A stretch of 64,000 bases of DNA from Brevundimonas pishanensis (GTDB lineage Bacteria > Pseudomonadota > Alphaproteobacteria > Caulobacterales > Caulobacteraceae): contig NZ_JAJKBG010000001.1 in NCBI RefSeq assembly GCF_022750635.1, positions 186,001-250,000 on the forward strand, read 5' to 3'. This document shows positions 42,389 through 52,247 of the stretch, one piece after another (the stretch's first letter is position 1; each line of letters begins with the position of its first letter). Made by a program: the position numbers and the translations under genes. Below the pieces are notes generated by a model that was given only the letters and a program-made list of their open reading frames with translations, had not been told where the DNA came from and made no database searches.

Positions 42389-43354
42389 CTAAAGCCAGCC
42401 GGACTTTTTGAAGCTGATGTAAAGGCCGCTGCACACGGCCAGCATCAGCAGCAGAGCCGCCGGATAACCCCAAGTCCAGCTCAGTTCAGGCATATGCTGG
42501 AAGTTCATGCCGTAGATGCCGGCGATCGCCGTGGGGGTCGCCAGTATGGCCGCCCATGCCGCGAGCTTTCGGGTGATGATACCCTGGCGCTGCTGCTCGA
42601 GCAGGCTGGACAGGTCGAACACGGACAACAAGATTTCGCGCAAGCCCCCTGCCCTGCTGGACACCCGGCGGACGTGGTCGGTGACGTCCCTGAAATAGGG
42701 CCTGACATCCTTGTCGATGCCCGGCAAATCAAGAGTGCCCAGGCGGTTGGCCAATTCTTCCATCGGACCGAGAACACGAGTGAACTTCAGCAGCTGGCGA
42801 CGTAGCTGGAACAGGGACGTGATGTCCTGACGGGACAGGAAGCGATTTAGCGTCGTCTGTTCGAACTCCAGCACCCTGTCTTCGATCGCGTCGACGATCG
42901 GCAGATAGCCGTCGACGATGAAATCCAAAACACCATGAAGGATCAGGTCCGGGCCGTGTCGCAGAAGAAGTGGCGCGGCCTCCAGCTGTTGCCTGAGCTG
43001 GGTATGTCCGCGCGCCGATCCGTGCCGGATGGTGATGACGTAGTTCTTTCCCAGAAAGATATGCGTCTCGCCGTAGATGATCTCGTCATCATGCTCGCGC
43101 GCCGTTCGCGTGACCACAAACAGACCGGTGCCATAAACCTCGAGCTTGGGGAGTTGGTGCGCGGTCAGGCTGTCCTCGACGGCGAGGTGGTGCAGTTGAA
43201 ACCGCTGGACCAGCGCCTCCATTTCCTCGGTCGTGGGCTCGAACAGACCGATCCAGACGAACTCGCCGTCACCGAGGGCCAGACCTTCGGGGGTCAGGGG
43301 CGCTTCCCGCACCCGCTTGCCGTTTCGATAAACATATGAGGCGACGACAGTCAT
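42389..43354 (-). CDS. CorA-family divalent metal ion transporter
   Basis: A 321-aa CorA-type protein. A large cytoplasmic N-terminal domain is followed by two C-terminal TM helices, and the first ends in the selectivity motif YGMNFQHMPEL (GMN). LEFEQTTLNRFLSRQDI resembles the long stalk helix. It should form a pentameric Mg2+ (or Ni2+/Co2+/Zn2+) channel; the absence of a strict MPEL variant cannot settle metal choice. It is upstream of no obvious operon partner, and the M3 peptidase gene lies 96 bases away on the same strand. Confidence 0.93.
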   Translation of the reverse strand: MTVVASYVYRNGKRVREAPLTPEGLALGDGEFVWIGLFEPTTEEMEALVQRFQLHHLAVEDSLTAHQLPKLEVYGTGLFVVTRTAREHDDEIIYGETHIFLGKNYVITIRHGSARGHTQLRQQLEAAPLLLRHGPDLILHGVLDFIVDGYLPIVDAIEDRVLEFEQTTLNRFLSRQDITSLFQLRRQLLKFTRVLGPMEELANRLGTLDLPGIDKDVRPYFRDVTDHVRRVSSRAGGLREILLSVFDLSSLLEQQRQGIITRKLAAWAAILATPTAIAGIYGMNFQHMPELSWTWGYPAALLLMLAVCSGLYISFKKSGWL

Positions 43355-43450
43355 GGCAGGCCCTTAGGTTTGCCCGACGCTACGCCGCCTTTGCGCAAAA
43401 GAGAACGGCCGGTGAAGACATCCACCGGCCGTTCATATGGTCATTCCGAC

Positions 43451-45622
43451 TTAGTGGGTCGGGAAGCCACGCACCTTCAGAAGGGCAGCCACATCCGGGT
43501 TACGGCCACGGAAGCGGCGGTAGGCTTCGCCGCGATCCGTGGTGTTGCCTTCGGACAGGATGATCTCCTTGTACTTGGCACCGATCACCGGATTGAACAC
43601 GTCTCCGGACTCTTCGAAATAGGCCCAGGTGTCAGCGTCCATCACTTCGGACCACAGGTAGGAATAGTAGCCTGCCGAGTAGGCATCCGAGGTGAACAGG
43701 TGGTTGAACTGCGGCAGACGGTGACGCATCACGATCTCCTTCGGCATGCCGAGGCGTGCGAGGGATTCACGCTCGAAAGCGTCGATGTCGGTCGGCGGGG
43801 TCGCCTGGGTGTGCAGGTCCATGTCGACCAGAGCCGACGACAGGTAGGACACCGTGGCGTAGCCCTGATTGAAGGTCGAGGCGGCCTCGATCTTCTCGAC
43901 CAGCGCTTGCGGCATCGGCTGGCCGGTTTCGACGTGCTTGAGGAAGCCGTCGATGATCGGACGCGACAGCACCCAGTGCTCGTGAACCTGCGACGGATAT
44001 TCGACGTAGTCGCGCGGCGTACCGGCCAGAGCCGGATAGCGGACCTTGGACGACAGCGAGTGCAGGGCATGGCCGAACTCGTGGAACAGGGTCTCAGCAT
44101 CGTCCAGCGAGATCAGCAGCGGGCCCGACGGAGCCTTGATGAAGTTGTTGTTGTTCGAGGCCAGAACATTCTTCACGCCGTCATACGACGAGTATGAGCG
44201 ATAGGTCGTCGCCCATGCGCCCGAACGCTTGCCCGGACGGGCGAAGTCGTCCGAATAGAACAGGCCGACGTGCGAGCCGTCCGACTTGTTCTTGACCTCG
44301 AACACTTCGACGTCCGGATGGAAGACCGGCACCGAACCGTCGGTGATCTTGTGGAAGGTGAAGCCGTACAGGCGCTCGGCCATGTAGAAGGCGCCGCGCT
44401 TGACGTTGTTCAGTTCGAGGTACGGTTTGATCTCGTTCTGGTCGAGGTCGTACTTCGCCTTACGGACCTTCTCTGCGTAGTACAGATAGTCCCACGGCTC
44501 GATGTCGTGACCGGCAATCGCCTTCATGTCAGCGACTTCTTCGGCGACGCGGGCCTTGGCCGGAGCCCAGACGCGTTCCATCAGTTCCATGGCCGCCGCC
44601 GGGGTCTTGGCCATGGTGTCCTGCATGCGCCATTCGGCGTGGTTCTTGAAGCCCAGCAGCTTGGCGCGCTGGTCACGCAGGGCGACGATCTGGGCGATGG
44701 TGGCGTTGGTGTCGTTCGCATCGCCATTGTCGCCGCGGTTGACGAATTTACGCCAGACCTGTTCGCGCATGGCGCGGTCGTCACCGAACGACAGGAAGGG
44801 ATCCACGCTGGAGCGGGTGTTGGTGATCGCCCAGCCGCTCAGGTTGTTGGCGCGTGCAGCAGCCGCCGCCGCGGCCTTGTCGCCTGCCGACAGACCCGCC
44901 AGCTTGGCTTCGTCAGTGACGTGGATGTAGGTCTTTTCGTCCTCGACAACCTTCTGGCCGAAGGTGGTGAAGGCGTTCGACAGGGCGGTGTTGATACGGC
45001 CCAGTTCTGCCTTGCCGGCAGCGTTCAGTGCCGCACCGTTGCGCACGAAGCTGTTGTACGAACGCTCGGCGATACGGGCCTGTTCAGCGCTCAGGCCGGC
45101 AGCAGCGGCCGTTTCGTGAACGTGCTTGATGCGGGCGAACAGAGCTTCGTTGAAGGTCGTTTCGTCGCTGGCAGCCGACAGCATCGGCGACAGTTCGCGC
45201 TCAAGCGTGCGGAAATCGGCCGAGCCAATGTTCGAGGTCATGACGCCGAACAGGGCCATTGACCGGCCCAGCGCCTCACCCGACAGCTGCATCGCCACCG
45301 AGGTGTTGGCGAAGGTCGCCGGTTCCGGATTGTTGGCGATGGCGTTGATTTCGGCACGGCGCAGTTCGATGCCTTCGATGATGGCTTCGCGCAGCTTGGC
45401 CGGGGTGACCTTGTCCCACGGCGGCACGCCTTCGAACGGGCCGGTCCAGACTTGCAGTAGTTCAGCCTTCGGCGCGGTGGTCGGCAAAACAGCGCGGGCG
45501 ACGGCGATCTCGTTCGCCGATGCGGCTTGGCTCATCGAGCCCCCCAAATCCGTTCCTGCTGCGGCGCAGCCAGCCAGAGCAAAGAGGCTGGCGCCTCCGA
45601 TAAGAAGGTGGCGTCTGTGCAT
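43451..45622 (-). CDS. M3 family zinc peptidase (Dcp-like), lipoprotein
   Basis: A 723-aa peptidyl-dipeptidase/oligopeptidase. The zinc motif is LFHEFGHALHSL and the distal M3 motif is DYVEYPSQVHEHW, with AGYYSYLWSEVMDAD near the C-terminus. The N-terminus has Arg-Arg, a hydrophobic segment and a lipobox (LAGC, Cys19), so it is probably a lipid-anchored periplasmic enzyme, unlike cytoplasmic E. coli Dcp. It would trim short peptides during peptide uptake or envelope turnover. ATG 45622 is preceded by GGGAGAG. Confidence 0.93.
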   Translation of the reverse strand: MHRRHLLIGGASLFALAGCAAAGTDLGGSMSQAASANEIAVARAVLPTTAPKAELLQVWTGPFEGVPPWDKVTPAKLREAIIEGIELRRAEINAIANNPEPATFANTSVAMQLSGEALGRSMALFGVMTSNIGSADFRTLERELSPMLSAASDETTFNEALFARIKHVHETAAAAGLSAEQARIAERSYNSFVRNGAALNAAGKAELGRINTALSNAFTTFGQKVVEDEKTYIHVTDEAKLAGLSAGDKAAAAAAARANNLSGWAITNTRSSVDPFLSFGDDRAMREQVWRKFVNRGDNGDANDTNATIAQIVALRDQRAKLLGFKNHAEWRMQDTMAKTPAAAMELMERVWAPAKARVAEEVADMKAIAGHDIEPWDYLYYAEKVRKAKYDLDQNEIKPYLELNNVKRGAFYMAERLYGFTFHKITDGSVPVFHPDVEVFEVKNKSDGSHVGLFYSDDFARPGKRSGAWATTYRSYSSYDGVKNVLASNNNNFIKAPSGPLLISLDDAETLFHEFGHALHSLSSKVRYPALAGTPRDYVEYPSQVHEHWVLSRPIIDGFLKHVETGQPMPQALVEKIEAASTFNQGYATVSYLSSALVDMDLHTQATPPTDIDAFERESLARLGMPKEIVMRHRLPQFNHLFTSDAYSAGYYSYLWSEVMDADTWAYFEESGDVFNPVIGAKYKEIILSEGNTTDRGEAYRRFRGRNPDVAALLKVRGFPTH

Positions 45623-45739
45623 CCGGTCTCTCCCAACCTGATTAAATCATACGCGCGCTATCCAGAGATCGCGGCGATTACGACTTGGGTGTAATGCGAA
45701 GTGATGGACGGCGAAACCCTTGAGGTCTAAAGGCCGCAT

Positions 45740-46603
45740 ATGGCGATAGGCGTTTTTGACTCCGGCGTGGGTGGATTGACGGTCCACCGTGAACTCGTGT
45801 CCCGATTTGCGGAGCGGGATTTCATCTATTTGGGCGACCAGGCCAATGCGCCTTATGGCGGGCGTGGCGGCGAAGAAATCGTCGAGCTGACGCGCGAAGG
45901 TTGCGAGACCCTGTTCCGCGCGGGTGCCTCTGTGGTGGTTCTGGCGTGCAATACGGCTTCGGCCATTGCACTACGCCGCCTGCAACAGACATGGATCCCC
46001 GGTCTTCGCGAAGAGCTGAGCCGTCCGGTCAATGTGCTGGGTATCATCGTGCCAACTATCGAAGCCGCCACCGGCCTGCCCTGGTCCTACGAGGCCGAGC
46101 GTGACGGTCGCCTCGAGGGCGAGAAGAAAGAAGCCATCGACATCACCGGCATCTTCTGCACCGCTGCCACTGCCATGAGCCGCGTGTACGAGATCGAGAT
46201 CGACAAGCGCCGCACCGACCTTGCCGTCTTTACCGAGCCCTGCCCCGGTCTCGCGGGTCTGATCGAACTAGGCGCACCGGAGGAAGAGCTGCGCGTGGTC
46301 GTGCGTGACCATGTGGACTCGCTGCGTCGTCGCATCGGTCGCCATCCGGACAAGGCCATTCTGGGCTGCACCCACTATGAGATCGTCGCCAATCTGTTCG
46401 CAGAGACTCTGCCCGAGGGTGTGCAGGTCATCAGCCAGCCCACCGCTGTAGCCGACAGTCTGGAACGTTATTTCGAGCGTCACCCCGAATATGATCTGGG
46501 CAATACCGGACGTCGCACCTTCCTGACCACCGGCCAGCCGGGACCGCAGTCGGACCTCATCGCCCAGTTCTGGGGTGCGCCTCTTACGTTCGACGCCGCA
46601 TAA
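45740..46603 (+). CDS. murI: Glutamate racemase
   Basis: A 287-aa racemase making D-glutamate for peptidoglycan. It begins IGVFDSGVGGLTV and has the two catalytic Cys: Cys70 in VLACNTASA and Cys210 in LGCTHYE; QANAPYGG is the substrate-binding loop. It is divergent from the M3 peptidase and ends 3 bases before the convergent lipoprotein gene. AAAGG is six bases upstream of ATG 45740. Confidence 0.96.
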   Translation: MAIGVFDSGVGGLTVHRELVSRFAERDFIYLGDQANAPYGGRGGEEIVELTREGCETLFRAGASVVVLACNTASAIALRRLQQTWIPGLREELSRPVNVLGIIVPTIEAATGLPWSYEAERDGRLEGEKKEAIDITGIFCTAATAMSRVYEIEIDKRRTDLAVFTEPCPGLAGLIELGAPEEELRVVVRDHVDSLRRRIGRHPDKAILGCTHYEIVANLFAETLPEGVQVISQPTAVADSLERYFERHPEYDLGNTGRRTFLTTGQPGPQSDLIAQFWGAPLTFDAA

Positions 46604-46606
46604 GCC

Positions 46607-47110
46607 TTAGCGGTTAAAGCTTCCGGCGGTCGACTTCTGCCGTTCCCAGTAGTCGGCACCGTTCGAGGGTTTGAACATGGTGCGGACGACCCCGCGCTTG
46701 TCCACGACGGCGAAGGTGTTGGTGCGCGCCTGATAGATCAGCACGTCGCCGTTGGGTCTGCTGATTTTCTCGGCATCAGCAGGAGGTGACTTGGTGAACT
46801 GCTTGGCCTTGGCCAGATAGTCCTCGGCGCTGGTCGAGCCGAAATCGGCACCGTTACGCTCAAACAGTCGCACCGCTTTGGCCCCCGCAGTTTCGCTGCG
46901 ATTGGAGGTCAGAACAACGGCGGCTTCTGCCGGAGCATTGGCGGGGGCGGGCGTCTGCACCATGGGCGCAGGTGCCGGGATCTGTGCTGTTTCTACAGCC
47001 GCCAGCGCCTGGGGGCGTTCTCGCGTTTCGACCGCCGAGCCCCCGTTGTCGCAAGCCACAAGACCAAGGGCCACGAATACAGTCGCCCCGATAACCACTC
47101 GTTTTTTCAC
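46607..47110 (-). CDS. Lipoprotein with C-terminal domain resembling polymorphic-toxin nucleases
   Basis: A 167-aa protein. The signal peptide starts MKKRVVIGATVFVAL with lipobox LVAC, followed by a Pro/Ala-rich linker (residues 25-70). The C-terminal 85 residues have the pattern YLAKAKQF...RPNGDVLIYQARTNTFAVV...GVVRTMFKPSNGADYWERQ. From memory this resembles small RNase-like (BECR-fold) domains at the ends of secreted toxins, though similar stand-alone lipoproteins exist and may be inactive. No immunity-like gene is adjacent. The start is GTG 47110 with AGGGGG upstream. Function is unproven. Confidence 0.75.
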   Translation of the reverse strand: MKKRVVIGATVFVALGLVACDNGGSAVETRERPQALAAVETAQIPAPAPMVQTPAPANAPAEAAVVLTSNRSETAGAKAVRLFERNGADFGSTSAEDYLAKAKQFTKSPPADAEKISRPNGDVLIYQARTNTFAVVDKRGVVRTMFKPSNGADYWERQKSTAGSFNR

Positions 47111-47225
47111 TACACCCACCCCCTGAATATCAACGTTATTCTTAATAGGATATTTGGGGATATGGCAACGCTCGGGACCGAAGGCTTGTCTCGACGCGGT
47201 CATGTTCTGCGTCTAAACACGCACT

Positions 47226-48464
47226 ATGAGCAATCCGACCCTTCTTGGCCGCCGCGTTCTGCTGATCATTGGTGGCGGTATCGCTGCCTATAAGTCGCTG
47301 GAGTTGGTGCGGCTGATCAAGAAGTCCGGCGGTGAGGTTATGACCCTGCTGACCAAGGCTGGCGCAGAGTTTGTCACCCCTATGTCTCTGGCCGCGCTCA
47401 GCGGACATTCGGTTCGCCAAGACCTGTTCATGCCCGAAGACGAAACGGCGATGGGACACATCGAACTGTCGCGCTGGGCCGATCTGGTTGTGGTGGCCCC
47501 GGCGACAGCGGGGCTGATAGCCAAGGCTGCCAATGGCATGGCCGACGATCTGGCCTCGACGACCCTTTTGGCGACCGACAAGAAGACCCTGTGGGCACCG
47601 GCTATGAATGTGCGGATGTGGGAACATCCAGCGGTTCAAGCCAATGTCTCCAAGCTCAAATCGTTTGACGGATTTCACCGCGGTGCCTTCGTTGGTCCAG
47701 ATCAGGGCGAAATGGCATGTGGGGAGTTCGGGTTTGGCCGCATGGCCGAACCGGCCGCTATCCTTGATGCCATTGCGGCCGCGCTGTCGGACAGCAAGCC
47801 CTTGGCCGGACGCAAGGCTGTCATCACCGCAGGCCCTACCTTTGAGGCCATCGACCCCGTTCGCGGCCTGACCAACCGCTCCAGCGGCAAACAGGGCTAT
47901 GCCGTCGCCGCCGCACTGGCCGAGTTGGGGGCCGAGGTCACTCTGGTGTCGGGTCCGGTCTTTCTGAACCCGCCTGCAGGGGTGCGCCGCATTCCGGTGG
48001 AAGCCGCGACCGAGATGCTGGCCGCGGTAGAGGGCGAGTTGAAATCATCTCCCGTCGATATTGCCGTCATGAGCGCTGCGGTCGCCGACTGGCGTGTTGA
48101 CGGCGTAGCCACGGGCAAGATCAAAAAGGTGCCAGGCGGCGGCCCCCCTGCCCTGCAACTGATCGAAAATCCGGATATTCTGGCAGCCGTTTCCAAATCG
48201 GGCCCGTCGCGACCCAAGCTGGTCATCGGTTTTGCCGCCGAGACATCGGACCTCGAGGCCAATGCGAAGGCCAAGCTGTCGCGCAAGGGCTGTGACTGGA
48301 TTGTCGGTAATGACGTCAGCCAGGACGTCTTTGGCTCGGACGGCAATGCCGTCACCCTGTTTACCCGCGACGGCAGCGAAAGCTGGGCGCGTCAGTCCAA
48401 AACCGACATCGCCAACCGTCTGGCCCAACATATCGTCGAACACTTCAAGGCAAATCCTCAATGA
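47226..48464 (+). CDS. coaBC: Phosphopantothenoylcysteine decarboxylase / phosphopantothenate-cysteine ligase
   Basis: A 412-aa bifunctional CoA biosynthesis enzyme. The N-terminal flavodoxin-like CoaC domain has [19 protein letters not shown] (active-site region) and [12 protein letters not shown]. The C-terminal CoaB domain starts near residue 190 with [18 protein letters not shown] and [10 protein letters not shown], and later has [15 protein letters not shown]. It makes 4'-phosphopantetheine from phosphopantothenate and Cys. Its stop overlaps the dut start by 4 bases, the common coaBC-dut operon. Confidence 0.96.
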   Translation: MSNPTLLGRRVLLIIGGGIAAYKSLELVRLIKKSGGEVMTLLTKAGAEFVTPMSLAALSGHSVRQDLFMPEDETAMGHIELSRWADLVVVAPATAGLIAKAANGMADDLASTTLLATDKKTLWAPAMNVRMWEHPAVQANVSKLKSFDGFHRGAFVGPDQGEMACGEFGFGRMAEPAAILDAIAAALSDSKPLAGRKAVITAGPTFEAIDPVRGLTNRSSGKQGYAVAAALAELGAEVTLVSGPVFLNPPAGVRRIPVEAATEMLAAVEGELKSSPVDIAVMSAAVADWRVDGVATGKIKKVPGGGPPALQLIENPDILAAVSKSGPSRPKLVIGFAAETSDLEANAKAKLSRKGCDWIVGNDVSQDVFGSDGNAVTLFTRDGSESWARQSKTDIANRLAQHIVEHFKANPQ

Positions 48465-48910
48465 GCACCTTGCGTATCCTGCCCCTGCCGCACGCCGAAG
48501 GTCTGGCACTTCCGGCCTATGAGACGCCGGGGTCAGCGGGGATGGACCTTCGCGCAGCGATTGGTGCGGACGAAGTGATCACCCTGCAACCCGGTGCGCG
48601 GGTTCTGGTACCTACGGGTTTGAAGATCGCTCTTGAACCCGGCTTTGAGGCGCAAGTGCGTCCGCGTTCAGGTTTGGCACTGAAGCACGGTATCACGACC
48701 CTGAATTCGCCCGGCACAATCGACAGCGACTATCGTGGAGAACTTGGCGTCATCTTGATCAACCACGGTCAGGTGTCGTTTGAAATCCGTCGCGGCGAGC
48801 GAATTGCTCAAATGGTCATCGCGCGACACGAACAATGTCATATCGTTGTTACGGATACCCTTGACGAGACCCTACGTGGCGAGGGAGGGTTCGGTTCGAC
48901 AGGCAAATAG
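48461..48910 (+). CDS. dut: Deoxyuridine 5'-triphosphate nucleotidohydrolase
   Basis: A 149-aa trimeric dUTPase with all five motifs: [48 protein letters not shown] and the C-terminal arm GEGGFGSTG. It hydrolyses dUTP to dUMP, preventing uracil in DNA and supplying dTMP synthesis. It overlaps coaBC (ATGA) and is followed 48 bases later by the BLUF gene. Confidence 0.97.
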   Translation: MSTLRILPLPHAEGLALPAYETPGSAGMDLRAAIGADEVITLQPGARVLVPTGLKIALEPGFEAQVRPRSGLALKHGITTLNSPGTIDSDYRGELGVILINHGQVSFEIRRGERIAQMVIARHEQCHIVVTDTLDETLRGEGGFGSTGK

Positions 48911-48958
48911 CCTGAAAGATCGAACTCTCTCGGGTCGATCGGGGGGTGTATTGGCGTG

Positions 48959-49366
48959 ATGAAAAATCTGGAATGTCTGGTCTACATCAGTCGATGCACC
49001 CTCGACCAAGCTGCGCTCGAAGCACAGTTGGAGGATCTCGTCGCGGTTTCTGCGTTCCGTAACAAGAGCGCACAGATCACCGGCGTACTGGTGCACGAGA
49101 ACGGCTACTTCTTCCAGATGCTGGAAGGGGCACCTGCGGCGCTCGATCTTCTGATGATCCATCTGCATTTTGACGAGCGTCACGAGGACATCCGCGTGGT
49201 CGCGCGCGAGAAAATCCCGACCAAAAACGCCGTGTCATGGGCGATGGTGACACCCCCGCTGGATCACCCGCTGCGCCGCGATCTGCGCACGCTTGCCAGC
49301 AATCCCCCATCCAGCGTCCAGCCGTGGCGCAGGTTGTTGCTGGAAATGATCCCCGAAAACGCCTGA
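48959..49366 (+). CDS. BLUF-domain blue-light photoreceptor
   Basis: A 135-aa protein that is essentially one BLUF domain. The photoactive residues are present: Tyr9 (LVYISR), Asn35 (FRNKSAQITGVL) and Gln53 (YFFQMLEG), with Trp94 in the SWAM motif. BLUF domains bind FAD and shift hydrogen bonding in blue light. No effector domain (EAL, cyclase) is fused, so it must signal through a partner protein or by oligomer changes. ATG 48959 or GTG 48956 could start it; GGGGGGTG lies upstream. It follows dut on the same strand. Confidence 0.9.
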   Translation: MKNLECLVYISRCTLDQAALEAQLEDLVAVSAFRNKSAQITGVLVHENGYFFQMLEGAPAALDLLMIHLHFDERHEDIRVVAREKIPTKNAVSWAMVTPPLDHPLRRDLRTLASNPPSSVQPWRRLLLEMIPENA

Positions 49367-50278
49367 CTAAACGCTCGCGTTGGCGCTCGGTGGGGTGATC
49401 TCGCGATGGCGTACGCGCTCGCGCCATGCCGTATAGAGGCCGCTGGCGGCAATCAACGACGCGCCAGCCAATGTTGCGGTCGTAGGCACGTCCGACATCA
49501 GCATCCAGCCCAGCAGCACCGCGCCCACCATTTGTAGATAATCTAGCGGTGCCAGCGTCGACACCGGCGCATGTCGCAACGAGTTGGTCATCAGCATCTG
49601 GGCAAAGCCCCCCGTAAGGCCTCCCGCCGCCAATATCGCCATGACGGCCAGGGTGTGGGGATGGCCGTTGAACAGCGCCACAGTGCCGCCTGCGACCGCG
49701 CAGGCGATAAAGAACCAGAAGACAATCGAAGTCGCACTCTCGGTTTTTCCCAACTGTCGTAACGTCACGGTGACCGAGGCGGCCACAAAGGCCCCGCACA
49801 GCGCAAACAGCAACCCGACAAGCGGCGGCGCTCCTGCTGCCCCCGGACGCACCACCACCATCACGCCTATGAAGCCGATCAGAATGGCGACCCAGCGATG
49901 CAGGCCCACTTTTTCCTTCAGGAACAGGATAGAAAGCAAAGTGGCAAAGATCGGGGCGGTGAAGCCGATGGTCGTCGCATCGGCCAAGGCCAGATGTTTA
50001 ATGCCCTCGAAGATCAGGAAAATACCCGAGACCCCGAGCGCGCAACGCCACAGGTGAACGAGCGGGCGCTTGGTTTTGATCGCATCAAGGCCGGTCTTCT
50101 GGCCGACGATCCATAAGAGAACCACCGGAAGACCGAACAGGGCGCGGTAGAAAACCATCTCGCTGGCGGCCACAGGCTCCAGAGTCGCGCCCCATTTCAT
50201 CAGGCCGAAGCTCAGCGAAAAGCACAGCGCCGAGGCGGCGCGGAGCATGATGCCGTAGCTGGAACCCGATTTGACCAT
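49367..50278 (-). CDS. EamA/DMT-family transporter
   Basis: A 303-aa membrane protein with about ten TM helices arranged as two EamA repeats: the first includes FYRALFGLPVVLLWIVG, and the second includes VFWFFIACAVAGG and TLAPLDYLQMVGAVLLGWML. Such proteins export or import small metabolites or drugs; the substrate is unknown. ATG 50278 has GGGAG very close upstream and begins 14 bases after dapB, so it may be the last gene of the dnaJ-dapB transcript. It is convergent with the BLUF gene with no gap between stop codons. Confidence 0.9.
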   Translation of the reverse strand: MVKSGSSYGIMLRAASALCFSLSFGLMKWGATLEPVAASEMVFYRALFGLPVVLLWIVGQKTGLDAIKTKRPLVHLWRCALGVSGIFLIFEGIKHLALADATTIGFTAPIFATLLSILFLKEKVGLHRWVAILIGFIGVMVVVRPGAAGAPPLVGLLFALCGAFVAASVTVTLRQLGKTESATSIVFWFFIACAVAGGTVALFNGHPHTLAVMAILAAGGLTGGFAQMLMTNSLRHAPVSTLAPLDYLQMVGAVLLGWMLMSDVPTTATLAGASLIAASGLYTAWRERVRHREITPPSANASV

Positions 50279-50292
50279 ATCTCCCGAAGCCC

Positions 50293-51042
50293 TCAGGCCT
50301 GACGGAAGCCGAGCACGTCCTGCATGTCGTAAAGACCGGGCTGGCGATTGCGAACCCATGCGGCAGCGGCCACCGCGCCCTTGGCGAACAGACTGCGGTC
50401 GATGGCAGAGTGCGACAGGCTGAGGACCTCGTCCTCGGAGGCGAACATCACGGTGTGCTCGCCGATAATGCCGCCGCCACGGATGGTGGAGAAGCCGATC
50501 TTGCCGCTCTCACGCGGACCCTGGACGCCGTCATAAGGGGCTGTGCGCAGTTCGGAAAGTTCACCGCGACGCCCATCGGCTGCCGCCTCGCCCAGCATCA
50601 GGGCAGTGCCTGAAGGACTGTCGACCTTGCGACGGTGATGGGCCTCGGTGATTTCGATATCCCAGTCAGCACCATCCAGGCGCTGGGCGGCATTGCGGAC
50701 CAGACCGATCAACATGTTCACGCCCAGCGAGAAGTTGCCGCTTTTGACGATGGCGACCTTTTCGGCTGCCGCTTCGATCAGCGCTTCTTGCTCTTCATTC
50801 AGTCCGGTCGAGCCGATAACCAACGCCGGTCCGCCTGCTTCGGCACAGGCTTGCGCCAAGGCGACCGAAGCCTCGGGCGTCGAAAAGTCGATGATGACGT
50901 CGCACAGCTTCAGATCAACCGTGTCACCACGGTCGAAGCGTGCAGCCACAACCACATCCGAACGTGCATCCAGTACATTGGAGACCGCACGGCCCATGCG
51001 GCCCCGATAACCGGATATACCGGCGTGGAAAATTTCACTCAC
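50293..51042 (-). CDS. dapB: 4-hydroxy-tetrahydrodipicolinate reductase
   Basis: A 249-aa enzyme of lysine and diaminopimelate synthesis. The N-terminal nucleotide fold is GISGYRGRMGRAVSN, and the signature is EITEAHHRRKVDSPSGTALMLG, with the catalytic His pair and Lys. SGNFSLGVNML is the third family motif. It begins with GTG 51042, which overlaps the dnaJ stop (GTGA), indicating coupling to dnaJ. Confidence 0.95.
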   Translation of the reverse strand: MSEIFHAGISGYRGRMGRAVSNVLDARSDVVVAARFDRGDTVDLKLCDVIIDFSTPEASVALAQACAEAGGPALVIGSTGLNEEQEALIEAAAEKVAIVKSGNFSLGVNMLIGLVRNAAQRLDGADWDIEITEAHHRRKVDSPSGTALMLGEAAADGRRGELSELRTAPYDGVQGPRESGKIGFSTIRGGGIIGEHTVMFASEDEVLSLSHSAIDRSLFAKGAVAAAAWVRNRQPGLYDMQDVLGFRQA

Positions 51043-52247
51043 GCAGCGTCTTCTTTCGAACCGTCGGTTTCAGCACCCATGATATCTGCCCAGAAACGCT
51101 TGGCCTTGCCAGCGAAACTGGTGTTTCGGGGTGTCTGTTTTTCGCCGAGAGAAGCGGCCAGTTCCTGCATAAGTTCCTTCTGGCGCGCCGTAAGATCTGT
51201 GGGTGTTTCCACGAACAGTTCGACCACGAGGTCGCCACGCGTACGCCCGTTCAGGTGGGGCATACCCTTGCCCTTGATGCGAACGGTCTTACCCGTCTGT
51301 GAGCCTGCCGGAACATCGACCGGCTGACGGCAGGCACCGTCACAGGCGGTCGAAACAAGACAAGGTGCGTCGACCGAGCCGCCCAGCGCGGCAACCGTCA
51401 TCGGCACCGGAACGGTGACCAGAAGATCGAGGTTGTCACGTTCGAACAGTTCGTGCGGCAAGACGGACAGGAAGACATAAAGGTCGCCACGCGGACCGCC
51501 GCGCTGTCCGGCCTCGCCCTCGCCTGTCAGGCGGATGCGCGATCCGTCATCGACACCGGCAGGGATCTTCAGCGACAGACGGCGGGTCTTGCGGACCTGA
51601 CCGTGACCACGGCATTCCGGGCACGGGTCGGTGATCATCTCGCCCGAGCCGCCGCAACGCGGGCAGGTGCGTTCGACCTGGAAGAAGCCATTGGCCTGAC
51701 GGACACGGCCAGCACCGCCGCAGGTCGAGCAAATGGTCGGCTTGCTGCCAGCCTTGGCACCGGAACCTTCGCACGGCTCGCAAGTCATAGTGGTGGGGAC
51801 GGAAATCTCGACCTCGGCACCCTGATAGGCCTGCTCGAGGGTGATCTCCATGTCGTAGCGCAGGTCCGAGCCACGGCGCGGGCCGTTGCTGGAGCGACCA
51901 CGACCACCGCCGCCAAAGGCATCGCCGAACGCGTCGCCGAAGACCTGGCTGAAGATGTCGTTGATGTCGTGGAAGCCTTGGCCGCCGCCTTGACCGAACG
52001 GGTTGCCGCCACCGGCACCGCCATTCACGCCTGCGTGGCCGTAGCGGTCATAGGCGGCACGCTTGTCGTCGTCAGACAGCACCGAATAGGCTTCGGAAAT
52101 CTCTTTGAATTTGGCAACAGACTCTTCGGAGCCACCGTTGCGGTCGGGGTGGTGCTGCATCGCCAGCTTGCGATACGCACTCTTGAGGCCTGCGGCGTCG
52201 ATCGTCCGCTCCACCCCGAGGATTTCGTAATAGTCACGTTGCGCCAT
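51039..52247 (-). CDS. dnaJ: Chaperone protein DnaJ
   Basis: A 402-aa type I DnaJ. The J domain (residues 1-70) has the HPD motif in MQHHPDRNGG, then a Gly/Phe-rich linker (GGGNPFGQGGGQGF). Four CxxCxGxG zinc repeats follow (CEPCEGSG, CSTCGGAG, CPRCGGSG, CPECRGHG), then the C-terminal substrate-binding domain. It stimulates DnaK ATPase and delivers substrates. It lies about 300 bases downstream of dnaK, separated by a terminator and two palindromic repeats. Confidence 0.97.
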   Translation of the reverse strand: MAQRDYYEILGVERTIDAAGLKSAYRKLAMQHHPDRNGGSEESVAKFKEISEAYSVLSDDDKRAAYDRYGHAGVNGGAGGGNPFGQGGGQGFHDINDIFSQVFGDAFGDAFGGGGRGRSSNGPRRGSDLRYDMEITLEQAYQGAEVEISVPTTMTCEPCEGSGAKAGSKPTICSTCGGAGRVRQANGFFQVERTCPRCGGSGEMITDPCPECRGHGQVRKTRRLSLKIPAGVDDGSRIRLTGEGEAGQRGGPRGDLYVFLSVLPHELFERDNLDLLVTVPVPMTVAALGGSVDAPCLVSTACDGACRQPVDVPAGSQTGKTVRIKGKGMPHLNGRTRGDLVVELFVETPTDLTARQKELMQELAASLGEKQTPRNTSFAGKAKRFWADIMGAETDGSKEDAA

